Shown here: piece by piece, positions 25,349-35,949 of the stretch
How positions within the stretch are numbered: position 1 is the stretch's first letter
Layout: each line of letters starts with the position of its first letter
Source of the DNA: Tachypleus tridentatus
Lineage: Eukaryota; Arthropoda; Merostomata; Xiphosura; Limulidae
DNA: 64,000 nt
Direction of reading: 5' to 3'
NCBI RefSeq assembly: GCF_004210375.1
Contig: NC_134834.1
Span: 95,422,170-95,486,169, forward strand
Notes under the pieces: generated by a model
Databases searched by the model: none
The model's input: only the letters and a program-made list of their open reading frames with translations
Told to the model about the DNA's origin: nothing
Made by a program: the position numbers and the translations under genes

Positions 25349-25356
25349 TTTAGGAC

Positions 25357-25870
25357 TAACCTAAATCTCCTAAGTTAATCAAACATTACAAGATATTATT
25401 CATAGTACAGCCAAAGATACCATTAACAAGAAAAAGTACTAAACTAGTGACACAAGGCAAGTATATTTTATAATATACACTGACCATCACATTGATCTTT
25501 AGATTCAATCTAATTTAACACTTTGCTTTTATTAGAAGTAAATTTTAAAGTTTTTAATTAAAAATATACTTACTTAATTTAATAAATTTTAAAAAAATAT
25601 ATACTTACGAATATTCTTTCTTGATAGGATGATAATTTAATAAACTTTAAAAATAAGCATTTTATTTTGTATCTTAATTTCACCACACAAAAGAAAACCA
25701 ATATCCACTGTCAATTAATTTTGCATTATTTTCTTTAATTTCAAGAACACATACATAGAAGTGATGTTAAGTAACTGGGACCTTCACTGCACATTTACAG
25801 ACTTGGGTAGTACAAGAAATTTTCTAATTAATTAATTACAGGGCTCATTATTATATTCATCTAACACTGT
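25357..25870. other. NRBP intron 2, no gene seen
   Basis: AT-rich DNA; nothing recognised. Confidence 0.5.
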
Positions 25871-25883
25871 TCTTAGACGAGAT

Positions 25884-26159
25884 GTTTGTTTGTTTTTGAA
25901 TTTCGCACAAAGCTACTTGAGGGCTATCTGTGCTAGCCGTCCCTAATTTAGCAGTGTAAGACTAGAGGGAAGGCAGCTAGTCTTCACCACCCACAGCCAA
26001 CTCTTGGGCTACTCTTTTACCGACGAATAGTGGGATTGACCGGCACATTATAACACCCCCACAGCTGAAAAGGCAAGCATGTTTGGCGCGACCGGGATGC
26101 GAACCCACGACCCTCAGATTACAAGTCGCAAGCCATAACACGCTGGGCCATGCCAGGCC
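25884..26159 (-). mobile_element. tRNA-Thr-like SINE with 13-bp TSD
   Basis: Minus-strand copy of the window's main SINE. The tRNA-like head (B box ggttcgnatcc on the minus strand) is at the right and the (AAAC)n tail at the left. Flanks tcttagacgagat (25871-25883) and tcttagatgagat (26160-26172) match at 12 of 13 bases. Confidence 0.9.
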
Positions 26160-26172
26160 TCTTAGATGAGAT

Positions 26173-26790
26173 AGCTAAAAACAACGTATAATACTAAAAA
26201 TCAGGTTTCAGTATCTGAGATGAGAAGAGCACAGATAGTTCATTAGGTAACTTTGGGCTTATCAACAAATAAAGTGGCAACATTTTGATCACTTGGACAA
26301 TTTGAATTTTTCAAAATAGCAATAATTAGAAACCCTACTTTCAATTAAGTTTATTATTTTTAGAAACTTAAACTGATGAAAAAATAATAATGAAAAAAAC
26401 ACAATGACAATATTTTGATAACTGAAGAGATGAAATAAACAGAAACAGTAATAATTAGAAATGCTAATTTTGATTTATTTATTGTTTTCATAATTAATAG
26501 CTTTAAGCTTAATTTTGATTAGTGGTTGGTAATAACGAGAAAACGTAATTGGTTATTTTTAGGACATTAAATTCATTTTACCTTTTATTATTTCTACATG
26601 ACACTAATTAATACGTACAGGTAATTAGAATTATTTGTTAATCATCTGTTTACAATTAATATGTTTTGCGGGCTTGATTATCAGAAAGGTCAATAGCCTC
26701 ATATATATCAGTGGCTACAAACGTGTATACACATTTCTGGCAAATTTGATGTGTTTATTAAGTTAAAAATGGAAAACAAACTTTAAATAT
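26173..26790. other. NRBP intron 2, no gene seen
   Basis: AT-rich intronic DNA between the SINE and the minisatellite; nothing recognised. Confidence 0.5.
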
Positions 26791-27796
26791 ACATTCACAG
26801 TGCTTATAACACCTCTTGACATTCACAGTGTTTATAACACCTCTTGACATTCACAGTGTTTATAACACCTCTTGACATTCACAGTGTTTATAATACCTCT
26901 TGACATTCACAGTGTTTATAATACCTCTTGACATTCACAGTGTTTATAACACCTCTTGACATTCACAGTGTTTATAACACCTCTTGACATTCACAGTGTT
27001 TATAACACCTCTTGACATTCACAGTGTTTATAACACCTCTTGACATTCACAGTGTTTATAGTACCTCTTGACATTCACAGTGTTTATAGTACCTCTTGAC
27101 ATTCACAGTGTTTATAGTACCTCTTGACATTCACAGTGTTTATAGTACCTCTTGACATTCACAGTGTTTATAGTACCTCTTGACATTCACAGTGTTTATA
27201 GTACCTCTTGACATTCACAGTGTTTATAGTACCTCTTGACATTCACAGTGTTTATAGTACCTCTTGACATTCACAGTGTTTATAATACCTCTTGACATTC
27301 ACAGTGTTTATAGTACCTCTTGACATTCACAGTGTTTATAATACCTCTTGACATTCACAGTGTTTATAACACCTCTTGACATTCACAGTGTTTATAGTAC
27401 CTCTTGACATTCACAGTGTTTATAGTACCTCTTGACATTCACAGTGTTTATAACACCTCTTGACATTCACAGTGTTTATAACACCTCTTGACATTCAGTG
27501 TTTATAATACCTCTTGACATTCACAGTGTTTATAATACCTCTTGACATTCACAGTGTTTATAGTACCTCTTGACATTCACAGTGTTTATAATACCTCTTG
27601 ACATTCACAGTGTTTATAGTACCTCTTGACATTCACAGTGTTTATAATACCTCTTGACATTCACAGTGTTTATAACACCTCTTGACATTCACAGTGTTTA
27701 TAGTACCTCTTGACATTCACAGTGTTTATAGTACCTCTTGACATTCACAGTGTTTATAGTACCTCTTGACATTCACAGTGTTTATAGTACCTCTTG
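26791..27796. repeat. Minisatellite, 28 bp x 36, abutting the NRBP exon 2 donor
   Basis: Thirty-six head-to-tail units of acattcacagtg-tttata-nnn-cctcttg (28 bp; one unit near 27481 is 26 bp). The three-base variable spot reads aca, gta or ata. Total 1,006 bp. On the NRBP strand each unit carries CAAGAG followed by GTACTA, GTATTA or GTGTTA. The rightmost unit overlaps the last six bases of exon 2 (CAAGAG at 27796-27791) and supplies its GT donor (27790-27789). Little divergence between units suggests recent expansion and homogenisation. Confidence 0.97.
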
Positions 27797-27913
27797 TAAT
27801 CTAAAATGTTTCCTTTCCGAGAATTTCACTTCATTCCATACAACTTCTACACCTTCTTCAGTGTCCATAGCTAGGTAAGAAACATCAATCCCTGGAATAT
27901 CTCTCTGCTGAAC
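27791..27913 (-). CDS. NRBP1: NRBP-family pseudokinase, exon 2
   Basis: A 123-nt exon, phase 0 at both ends, encoding 41 residues: VQQRDIPGIDVSYLAMDTEE, then GVEVVWNEVKFSERKHFRLQE. This matches the vertebrate NRBP1 segment after KRREEV (as I recall it, QRNVPGIDSAYLAMDTEEGVEVVWNEV...). It forms the first strands of the pseudokinase N-lobe, and no standard glycine-rich loop is seen. The acceptor is TTAG just upstream (27915-27914 on the minus strand) and the donor GAG|GTACTA sits in the first unit of the 28-bp minisatellite. Reading past the donor meets a stop two codons later (GTA CTA TAA), so this is the only usable GT. It joins in frame to exon 1 (EE|VQQ). The join to exon 3 is discussed there. 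Confidence 0.94.
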
Positions 27914-27960
27914 CTAATTAAACAGAAAAAAAGAAAAGAGAGAAAGAAAGAATTTGAAAT

Positions 27961-28232
27961 TGTTTGTTTGTTTGTTTTTTAATTTTGCGTATAGCTACTC
28001 GAGGGCTATCTGCACTATCTTGTCACTTATTTAGCAGTATAAGACTATAGAGAAGGCAGCTAGTCATCACCACCCACTGCCAACTCTTGGGCTTCTCTTT
28101 TACCAACAACCAGTGGGAGTGACTGTCACATTATAACGCCCCCACAGCTGAAAGGGCGAGCATGTTTGGTGTGATAGGGATTCAAACCCACGACCCTCAA
28201 ATTATGAGTTGAACACCTTAACCCACTTGGCC
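27961..28232 (-). mobile_element. tRNA-Thr-like SINE with perfect 13-bp TSD
   Basis: In NRBP intron 1, 48 bp from exon 2. Target-site duplication aagaatttgaaat at 27948-27960 and 28233-28245. (AAAC)n tail at the left, tRNA-like head at the right. Confidence 0.92.
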
Positions 28233-28245
28233 AAGAATTTGAAAT

Positions 28246-31200
28246 ATAGTAATGCATAATAATTTCCAATGGGAATTTGCAGACCATGAGATCCACACCA
28301 CATTTCAAAATTAGCTTTGAGACCAGTGTAAGTTTTATGCATAACCTTAAAAAAAACAACAAAAAAAAACAGAGTAAATATATGAAATATCCTTTAGAGA
28401 TTTAATACTGAAATAGGTTGAGGTCTGTAAAGCTTGAAATAATAAAAACCACCAGAGTACTGGTATAGTAGATGTGAAACTCTGTGGGAAAAAAAAAAAA
28501 GCATAGATCCTTAATAAAGAAGTAAAGGTAGAAAATAACAGACACAAATATGTGTAACAACTGCTGTAACACTTGTGAGTATATAAAAAAAGAAAAATAT
28601 GAAGTAGTAATTATCCAAGTTACAGAATCTACAGGGCTTTTCATCAGCTGGTTTTAAAATATGCCTACTCTGAATGCATTGGTGACCAAAAATTACATAT
28701 CTTCTGATTAAAGGCAACAAACAAAGACAATAGAAACCATACACACAGGATGCACACTTGTTCTAATTCATACAGCTTTGTTGTACTTATGGTTTGTATG
28801 TGACTGGTCTTGCCAATATTCAGCTGACGGTCCTCAGATATTAGAGATTACATGGAGGTTTAGCAAAATGATTTTTATAAGCAGAATTTGTTGTGTGAAC
28901 ATTCAGGATTTTGCACTGACAGTACCTCTGCTTTATCATGTTTAAAGGAAAATTCCTACAGAAAGACAAATAAATTAAATTATATAAATAGAGGTTGAAT
29001 ACATTACAAGAATTTTAAAACCTCAATTATAGGATTATGGTTAACGTTACGACATCCAGTCATGTTCTACCTAATGACACTTCATTTTTAAAGACTTGTA
29101 GCAGAATTTTTAACTATTACAAAAGGTTGGCATGGTCAAAGCATATTTTCCATATTTAGTCTACTGTAAGAGATGATAGTTTTTCAGCACAAATGTACAG
29201 AAATCCACATGAGCTTATCTGGCATGCCTTGACAAGTGTTTCCACATGGAAGAGCATAAACACTCTTCAGTTTTTCAGCCCTTGAGGCATCGAAAGCTTT
29301 AATGAAATTTTCATGGAACCAGGTTGTATACATGTGATCCATCTTACTCTTCCAGACAAAAATGGTGCTTGATCACTTTGCATGTTGTTGCATGGGTCAG
29401 TGGGTGTTTTTAGTTACTGACCTTTGTCCATTCTTAGATTCTCACTCATACCCACTAAGAATGATATTATTAAACTATTTACTTATTCTTACTTGAATGT
29501 AACAAACTGATAATTCTTATACATAAATTATTGGAAAACAATAAAGGATGCTGGATTAGGGTTCAGTTCTTCATGAACATTTGTGGCAGACATCATTAGA
29601 TGTAACAGGTGTAGCTTTGATAGCTTAAATATATTAAAACTTTTTGTCAATTTATTTTCATTTGTAGGTATAAACAAAATATACAACTTATCATCTGATA
29701 TTTAAAAAAACATATGTTGTTTTTCAATGACAAACTGTACAAAGGACAATTTGTGGCTGATATAATTTCATACAATGTTCTTAGTATAAGTTCCAAAGAA
29801 ATAAAATATATTTACTCAAATTGTTAATAAAATGTGATTGTTTTTATATACATCATGGGTACAGCCTTGAGTAATTATTGTTTGTTTTACTAACATTTAT
29901 ACAAGAAATAACGTGTGTTGTATATTAGCAAAAACTTTAAATGTAGACCTTTTTACTAACATTATTTCTGTTAACTTCTGACAATATTAGGATACAGATC
30001 AAAAAGGTATTTTCAGACTTTTACATTTGATGGGCACCAGTCAAATGTTTTTTTTTTGAGTGCTTATTAGAGCTTCTGTAAAGTCTGTCATAAGTTCCCT
30101 GTTCACACAATTAGCTGCTGCTTGTTTATACAGGATTAAGCACAGAGATAAATTGGTAAAACCCTGTTGGCTGTTACAACTCAAGAACTTTAATTTTAAT
30201 AAGATGAAACTAGTTATGTTGCATGCACACTTTCAATGTATGTTGTTGTCTTATATTGACATCCAATATTTGTAGCTGAAAAACTAATTGAATATGTTAA
30301 AGTTTAAATTACCAATTTAATTATTAGCAAATTCAGAGTGGCAAGAAGGGTATTAAAAATTTGATTGTGACCTAAAAATGCAATTGATGAAATACTTTAA
30401 TTTTCAGCATGATACAAAGCCAGGAAGAGAAGGTTGTCATTGGATCAGATGTAGTCACAATTCAGTTTCTGTTCCATTTCACTTTCAATTGTAAGCTTGT
30501 CTTAATTTAGCCAGCAGTTTGATATTAGTGAACAAACTGGATTTTTACTTTCTAAAGACAGCTGAAGAAAAGAAATTGCAATAAAAGTCTAGAGCAAGCT
30601 TTTGCTAAATATCGTAAGATTTGAAAAGAAGTGAAATGGTGCAGTCAGCAAGAGGTGGACAATTATATAGATGGCAACGAATTCACAAAGAAGTGTAGTC
30701 ATGCTCTATTTGAATTTAGAGACACACTGTACTGCATGCACCAACATAAAATGGAAAAATGGTTGTTACTGAAACAGTTGTTAGAATATTAAGCAAATTC
30801 AGTAATTTAATGAGGCTCATTTTGCATTGAAATTGTCATAGACTCTGTACACAGTTGTAAATTATTGGCCAAGAATTGGCTATTTATTAATATTTTTTCA
30901 CGTGAGCACATACTGATTTTGTCTTTTACCATTTAAGTACCAATTTTCTTAACACTAAATTTTTCACGTTTTTTTATAAATCATTAGCCCTATACAATTT
31001 TTGTAACTTTCTATATTATTAGTCACTAGGATTATCTTTTACATACAGTCTAGTGTCCATTAAGTTTATTAATTCAGGCTTTGCTGTTTTTATTACACTG
31101 TTTTACTACAATATATTATGCAAAATCTATACATTTGGGTGATTCTATGGCAACTCATCCAGAAAAAAGAACTTTTACCAGTTCAGGTCAAATTTAAGTA

Positions 31201-32190
31201 AAAACTTCATTTTGATTAATTCAGCATGAATAATCCTAAAGCTGTACTACATGACTGAATAAATCAAAAGGAACTTTTTGTTTAAGTTTTTTCAAGGAAA
31301 TCTATGACATGAACTGGAAAGCTCTAGGTGACTTGGCATGGAATGACCCATGTGTGATTTCAAGGCTTTAAAAAGATAAGTCTTCCTGGTACCGGTACTG
31401 ACAACCTGGACCAGTAATGGTATAAAATGTATATAAACACATATTATACTTGATTGTCCATAATTCCAATAACTGAGTATATGACATTGTTCTAAGTTGT
31501 ATTAAAAATCAGGGCAGTTGTCTTCATAAAATTAAATAAGTTACACTGACAATTTAAGTTTTCAATACAAATATATTGTTTTCTCTATTGTTACACATTC
31601 TACCAGGTACATACATGTAAAATGATCTTCCATTGTACTAAGTAAATTCTTAGAACTATCATATGGTTCTGAAGACATCAAATAATTTCACAATTGTTTA
31701 AATGTTCAAAGTATTTTCTATATTTGATGCTACTAAAGGAGACACATCAAATGCTTTCTGAGGTTCAAAGAAACAAGCTATAATTTCTGAATACCAGGCA
31801 GGATTAGTCGTGGCTCAAAGTGATTTTGGGTTCTAGTTACGTATTGCACAAGCCCATTTAACTGCAAACACTATTTTACAACGTTGCATATCCTACTAAG
31901 CATTTCCTTTTTGTGTTCTTTTTTTAATGAGGTTACTCACTTTCTTCTAAATTCAAATACACACTATAAAAATTATAAATTCATACATATAACATTTAAG
32001 GGCAGCAAAAAACCTGTTTTTCTGTACCCGCTGTCTTATCTACTAAACTAAAACTCAATGTCATCCCTTATGATTCAAACCTTTACTACTCTTCCCTTAC
32101 ACTCCCTTAAATTTACTGTTTCAACCATATCCTAATAAGGCAATCCTATCTAAAGGCTAACACTTTTGTTAGGAAAATAACTGATGTAGC
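28246..32190. other. NRBP intron 1, mostly unrecognised
   Basis: AT-rich intronic DNA. A minus-strand stretch near 29240-29400 reads TTWFHENFIKAFDASRAEKL, weakly reminiscent of Tigger/pogo transposases, but the catalytic LDN block is not seen, so it is not called. No exon recognised. Confidence 0.4.
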
Positions 32191-32199
32191 TGAAGATGA

Positions 32200-33520
32200 T
32201 TCCTACCCTGCTAAATTTTAACTGTGAAAAATGATAGTACATAGAATCAATTCCTTTAACAATATCAAACATCTCAATCAGAATCCTTTTAACTCTCCTT
32301 TCTTCAAAAGAAAACAACTTGAAATCTTACCCTGAACAGTTTCCATCAATTCATTGTCCTATCTAAAGCGAAGAGCTCAAAACTGAACACAGTAATCTCA
32401 ATGTGGCCTAACCAAAGATCTGTACAACAACATTATAAGATAATGTTTAGGCACAGCACTGGACTTGTTGGGGCAGCCAAAATGGACCAACTAACCTAAA
32501 CTATTATGTTTTTTTAATTTAAACTTAGAGCCAGCCTTTATAAATACTTTTGATGATACAATCCAAAACTCTATTTGCCCTTTTTAAATGACTTAAGAGA
32601 TTGATCAACCAGAACACCACGATGGTTTTATTCCATAACACTGTTGAGGTTACTCCAATTAAAATTATACAAATAAATCACATTGTGATATTTCACATGC
32701 ATTACCTTGCATTTATTACAATTAGAAATCATCTGCCATTTATTTGCAAAACTTGCCAAATAATCCAAATCTTTTTGTAATACAATACCAGCTGCATTAC
32801 AGCCAGTAACACTTAAAAATTAACTTTTTTCTTCATGTGTTATTTGTGTGAATAAAAAAGCTTAAAGGTTATAACCTCTGAGAAACCTCATGGCATCAAT
32901 CTGGTATGACTGAAATCCATTTATAACAACCCTCAGCCTTCTTTCATCTTGCCAGTTTTTGTTATTCAATCTATTCCCTCCACACATATCTGCTGTCCAA
33001 TTTGTTAACATATCCCTCACACCTATGAAGATAATTTGGTTACAAGCCTTTTATGTGGCACCTTACCTTGTCAAATGCTCTCTGACAATCGAGATGCATC
33101 AAATCCACAGTCTTAACTTCATGTACATTGGTAGTAACACCTTAGATTTTCAAAAGATTTTGTAAGATAAGATTTTTTCCTAAGTGAAACCATGTTGAAC
33201 ACCCAATAAAATTATAAACTTTGTTAAATGACTTTGCAAAGCATTTTTATCAAGAACTCCAAAATTTTTCCACAACTGATCCAAGACTAACAGGTTTATA
33301 AATACTGGGCAATTTGTATCACCAACCTTGAAATGAGGAGTCATATTAGCTAACTTCCAATCCTCTAGTACCTGTCCAGTATTCAACTTGAAGATCTTAC
33401 AAAAAAAAAAAAAAATAGAAGCAAGTGATTCAAATATCCATACTTTAACCTTTTACATACCCTTGGATAAACATCATCTGGTGCAGGAACTTATCATTCT
33501 TGAAATTTTCCATTTATTCT
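32200..33520 (-). mobile_element. CR1/Daphne-type LINE relic (RT domain)
   Basis: Decayed minus-strand reverse transcriptase in NRBP intron 1. In element order it shows TGQVLEDWKLANMTPHFKVGD (33180-33386 frame; intact relatives read EDWKxANVTPIFKKGD), then LDCQRAFDKVRCH (about 33050-33100; LDFxKAFDKVPH in relatives), RRLRVVING near 32920, and RPHxxYCVQFWALRFR near 32350-32430. It lacks ORF1 and endonuclease and is broken by many stops. The motif wording fits the CR1/L2/Daphne group better than the I-clade family elsewhere in the window. Confidence 0.8.
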
Positions 33521-33859
33521 TAACAATTTCATATTCAAGTGATAAGATCTTCCATGTTGTTTCCATCTAGCAATTGTTCAGAATAATTAATGCTGTTTAA
33601 ACCTCTAATAAACACTGAAAAAAAGTAGAATTTAAGACCCAATCATCACATGTTTATCAAATATTATATTTTCAGTGTAAGTGTAACAATAAAATAAACT
33701 TAATGAGAAGTAAACAAAATGATACTGTTATTTATTTCAGTTTCAATGTTGAACTTCTTTAGATTACGAATGTATTATAGTTTTCACTGTCTACTTTGAG
33801 TTAAAACTGCCCCATTAACGTAGGATTTTTAGCAACTGATAAAAAACAAATACACCTAC

Positions 33860-34051
33860 TTCTTCTCGTCGCTTCAGCCAACGTCCGCAAGGGCTTTCCT
33901 CTAATATTTCGCTGTCATCTTCAGAATCATCATTACTCTCTCTCTCTTCTTCATCTTGTTTTGGAACAGAATTATTTTGGTTCGAGTCCGACATGTTATC
34001 TTCATCTGTTGGTGGCTTACCACCAACTGAATCTTTCAAAATATCTTGCAT
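33860..34051 (-). CDS. NRBP1: NRBP-family pseudokinase, first coding exon
   Basis: A 192-nt coding part (64 codons, phase 0 end) with start ATG at 34051, chosen because an in-frame TGA lies two codons upstream. A second in-frame ATG (MSDSNQNNSV) aligns with the human start (MSEGES...) and could also be used. The N-terminus is acidic and low-complexity (EEERESNDDSEDDSEILEE) and ends in the family hallmark SPCGRWLKRREE, immediately before the pseudokinase domain. The donor is GAA|GTAGGT at 33859. The first intron is 5.95 kb (27914-33859). The protein is a cytoplasmic scaffold without catalysis in characterised relatives. Exons downstream of exon 3 are not in the window, so about 169 residues of an expected 500 or more are seen. 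Confidence 0.93.
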
Positions 34052-34275
34052 TTTTCAATTAAATACGGCTTTAATATTTTTAATTGGAAAATAATAAGTA
34101 AGTCACTGTTTTTCTTATGAAAAGCATAATATTAATAACATTAATTGCATTTCACCAACACCTTTCCACCTCAACGTCTACTGTTTCAATATTTCCTTCC
34201 GTTGAACACACCATAAAAAACCAAAAAAACATTTGAATACGATGGCGTCCTCTATGAAGAAATAATTAAATGTGA

Positions 34276-34276
<1 letters not shown>

Positions 34277-34308
<32 letters not shown>
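34277..34308. repeat. (TA)n microsatellite upstream of NRBP
   Basis: About 16 TA dinucleotides, roughly 225 bp upstream of the NRBP start codon, in the likely promoter or 5' UTR region. No clear core promoter motif was otherwise seen between 34052 and 34276. Confidence 0.85.
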
Positions 34309-34309
<1 letters not shown>

Positions 34310-34430
34310 CATTTTGTTAGCTGTATAACTTTCGAACTAAACTCTTTGTTTGAATTCTGAAATAAAAAAAAATGACATTAGAAACCCGTAGTCATCAGTT
34401 TTACTCTTCGTAAATTTCATTTTCTAATGG

Positions 34431-34701
34431 TTTGTTTGTTTTAAATTTCGCGCAAAGCTACTCGAGGGCTATATTTAGCCGTCCCTAATTTAGTAGTGTA
34501 AGACTAGAGGGAAGGCAGCTAGTCGTCACCACCCACTGCCAAATCTTAGGCCACTCTTTTACCAACGAATAGTGGGATTGACCTTCACATTATGACCCCC
34601 CTACGGCTGAAAGGGCGAGCATGTTTGGTGCGACCGGGATTCGAACCCACGATCCTCGGATTACGAGTCGAATGCCTTAACACGCTTGGCTATGCTGGGC
34701 C
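34431..34701 (-). mobile_element. tRNA-Thr-like SINE
   Basis: Minus-strand copy upstream of NRBP. Head at the right (ggttcgaatcccggtcgcac read on the minus strand). The flanks ttctaatgg and ttctataatgg suggest an imperfect target-site duplication. Confidence 0.88.
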
Positions 34702-34728
34702 TTCTATAATGGTATATTAACATTGTCC

Positions 34729-34850
34729 AGCAGTGGCACAACGGCATGTTTACTGAGTTACAAGGCCAGAAACCGGGTCTTCATACTCGTGACGAACAGA
34801 GCACCACTAGCCAGTTATGTAGTTTCGTGCTTAATTCCAAACAAGCTTTT
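34729..34850 (+). mobile_element. Second tRNA-derived SINE family, degenerate copy
   Basis: Starts cagtggcacaacggcatg and has a B-box-like aaaccgggtcttcatac and the family's gtagtttcgtgctta end (gtggctttgcta... in better copies). Distinct from the tRNA-Thr-like SINE. Confidence 0.55.
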
Positions 34851-35257
34851 AATGTTTATGTTTAAAAATTAGTAGTCTATAAAAAAATTGATATTATATA
34901 TACATCTTTCTAAAAATGTTAACGGTTTGATATTAGTTAAACTAATCTGCTTGTGAAACATATAAACGCTGCCTAAGAAACTTCTTTGACACATTTTTAC
35001 TTGAAGGTTTGGAAGACGTTGAAACAAGTTTAATACTAATACCAGTACCTGAGTGTAAATATTCGACAGTCGCATAATTCTAAAATGAAATATATGATAA
35101 ATTTGGAATGTTTTTACATTTATACGACTAAAATATTTTTCTTTATGTCGGTAGCAGCTTCCATTTAAAAACTGCCTATGGTTTTACAGTTCTACTTCAA
35201 CTTCGGAAGTTATTTACATGACATTTTAATACCTATATTCTTGATACAAGTCGTATG

Positions 35258-35450
35258 GGCCCGACATGGTCAGATGATTAAGGCACTCGACTCGACTCCT
35301 TATCTGAGGGTCGTGGGTTTGAATCCCCATCACACCAAACATACTCGCCCTTTCAACCGTGGGAGCTTTATAATGTTGTTGGTGGATGATTTCAACTTCC
35401 CTCTAGTCTTTCAATGCTAAATAATGAATGCAGACGAATGGGCCCAAGAT
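35258..35450 (+). mobile_element. tRNA-Thr-like SINE, internally deleted
   Basis: Complete tRNA-like head (gacatggtcagatgattaag ... gtttgaatccccatcacacc). The body is then shortened: the central Ser/Gly-like block of full copies is missing before ttcaacttccctctagtc. Confidence 0.8.
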
Positions 35451-35665
35451 AAAAGCTGTCCGAGAATGTAAGTATTTAAGGTGGAAAATATTTATAAGTA
35501 GTATAAGTACTTAAACAACTAAAAAAAAAAGAAAGAAAAATAGACAAGCTTAAATGCTGTGGTACTTTAAAGCCACTTATACAAGTGACTCTAACTGCTC
35601 TGTAATAACATAAAAAATAATTAACTTATAAATATAAGTCAGCATATGCAACAACTAACACAGCT

Positions 35666-35800
35666 ACACATATTTGACGAAAACACCATGGCTGAATTAC
35701 TTTACTACTTACACATATTTGACGAAATCATCCTGGCTGAATGTCTTTACTATTTACACATATTTGACAAAAACACCCTGGATGAATATCTTTAGTAATT
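35666..35800. repeat. Short tandem repeat, 45 bp x 3
   Basis: Three exact-length 45-bp units start at 35666, 35711 and 35756 (acacatatttgacgaaa ... ctggctgaat ... ctttact). Because 45 is a multiple of three, the plus-strand frame shows a repeated YLTKTPWLN-like peptide, but nothing else suggests it is a gene. Confidence 0.85.
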
Positions 35801-35949
35801 TCTTAACTACATTACCACTAAAATTCACGATTGTTTGCTTAACTAGGTATTTATAACATACAATCAAAAGTACCAGAAAATCCGACATTAAATTCCTTAG
35901 GATTTTAACACACCCCCTTACGAATTTAAACGCCATATATCTTCTGCCT

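Noticed and set aside
26791-27796. CRISPR-like array because of the regular short repeats
   Set aside because: Units are contiguous 28-bp tandem repeats without unique spacers, in an animal intron.
29240-29400. Tigger/pogo-like transposase fragment on the minus strand
   Set aside because: Only WFHENFIKAF-type wording matches; the LDNAPAHP block and other catalytic regions were not found.
34431-34701. tRNA genes suggested by B boxes in the SINE heads
   Set aside because: All sit at the head of the same dispersed SINE body with (AAAC)n tails; arms are imperfect, so they are SINE promoters rather than tRNA genes.
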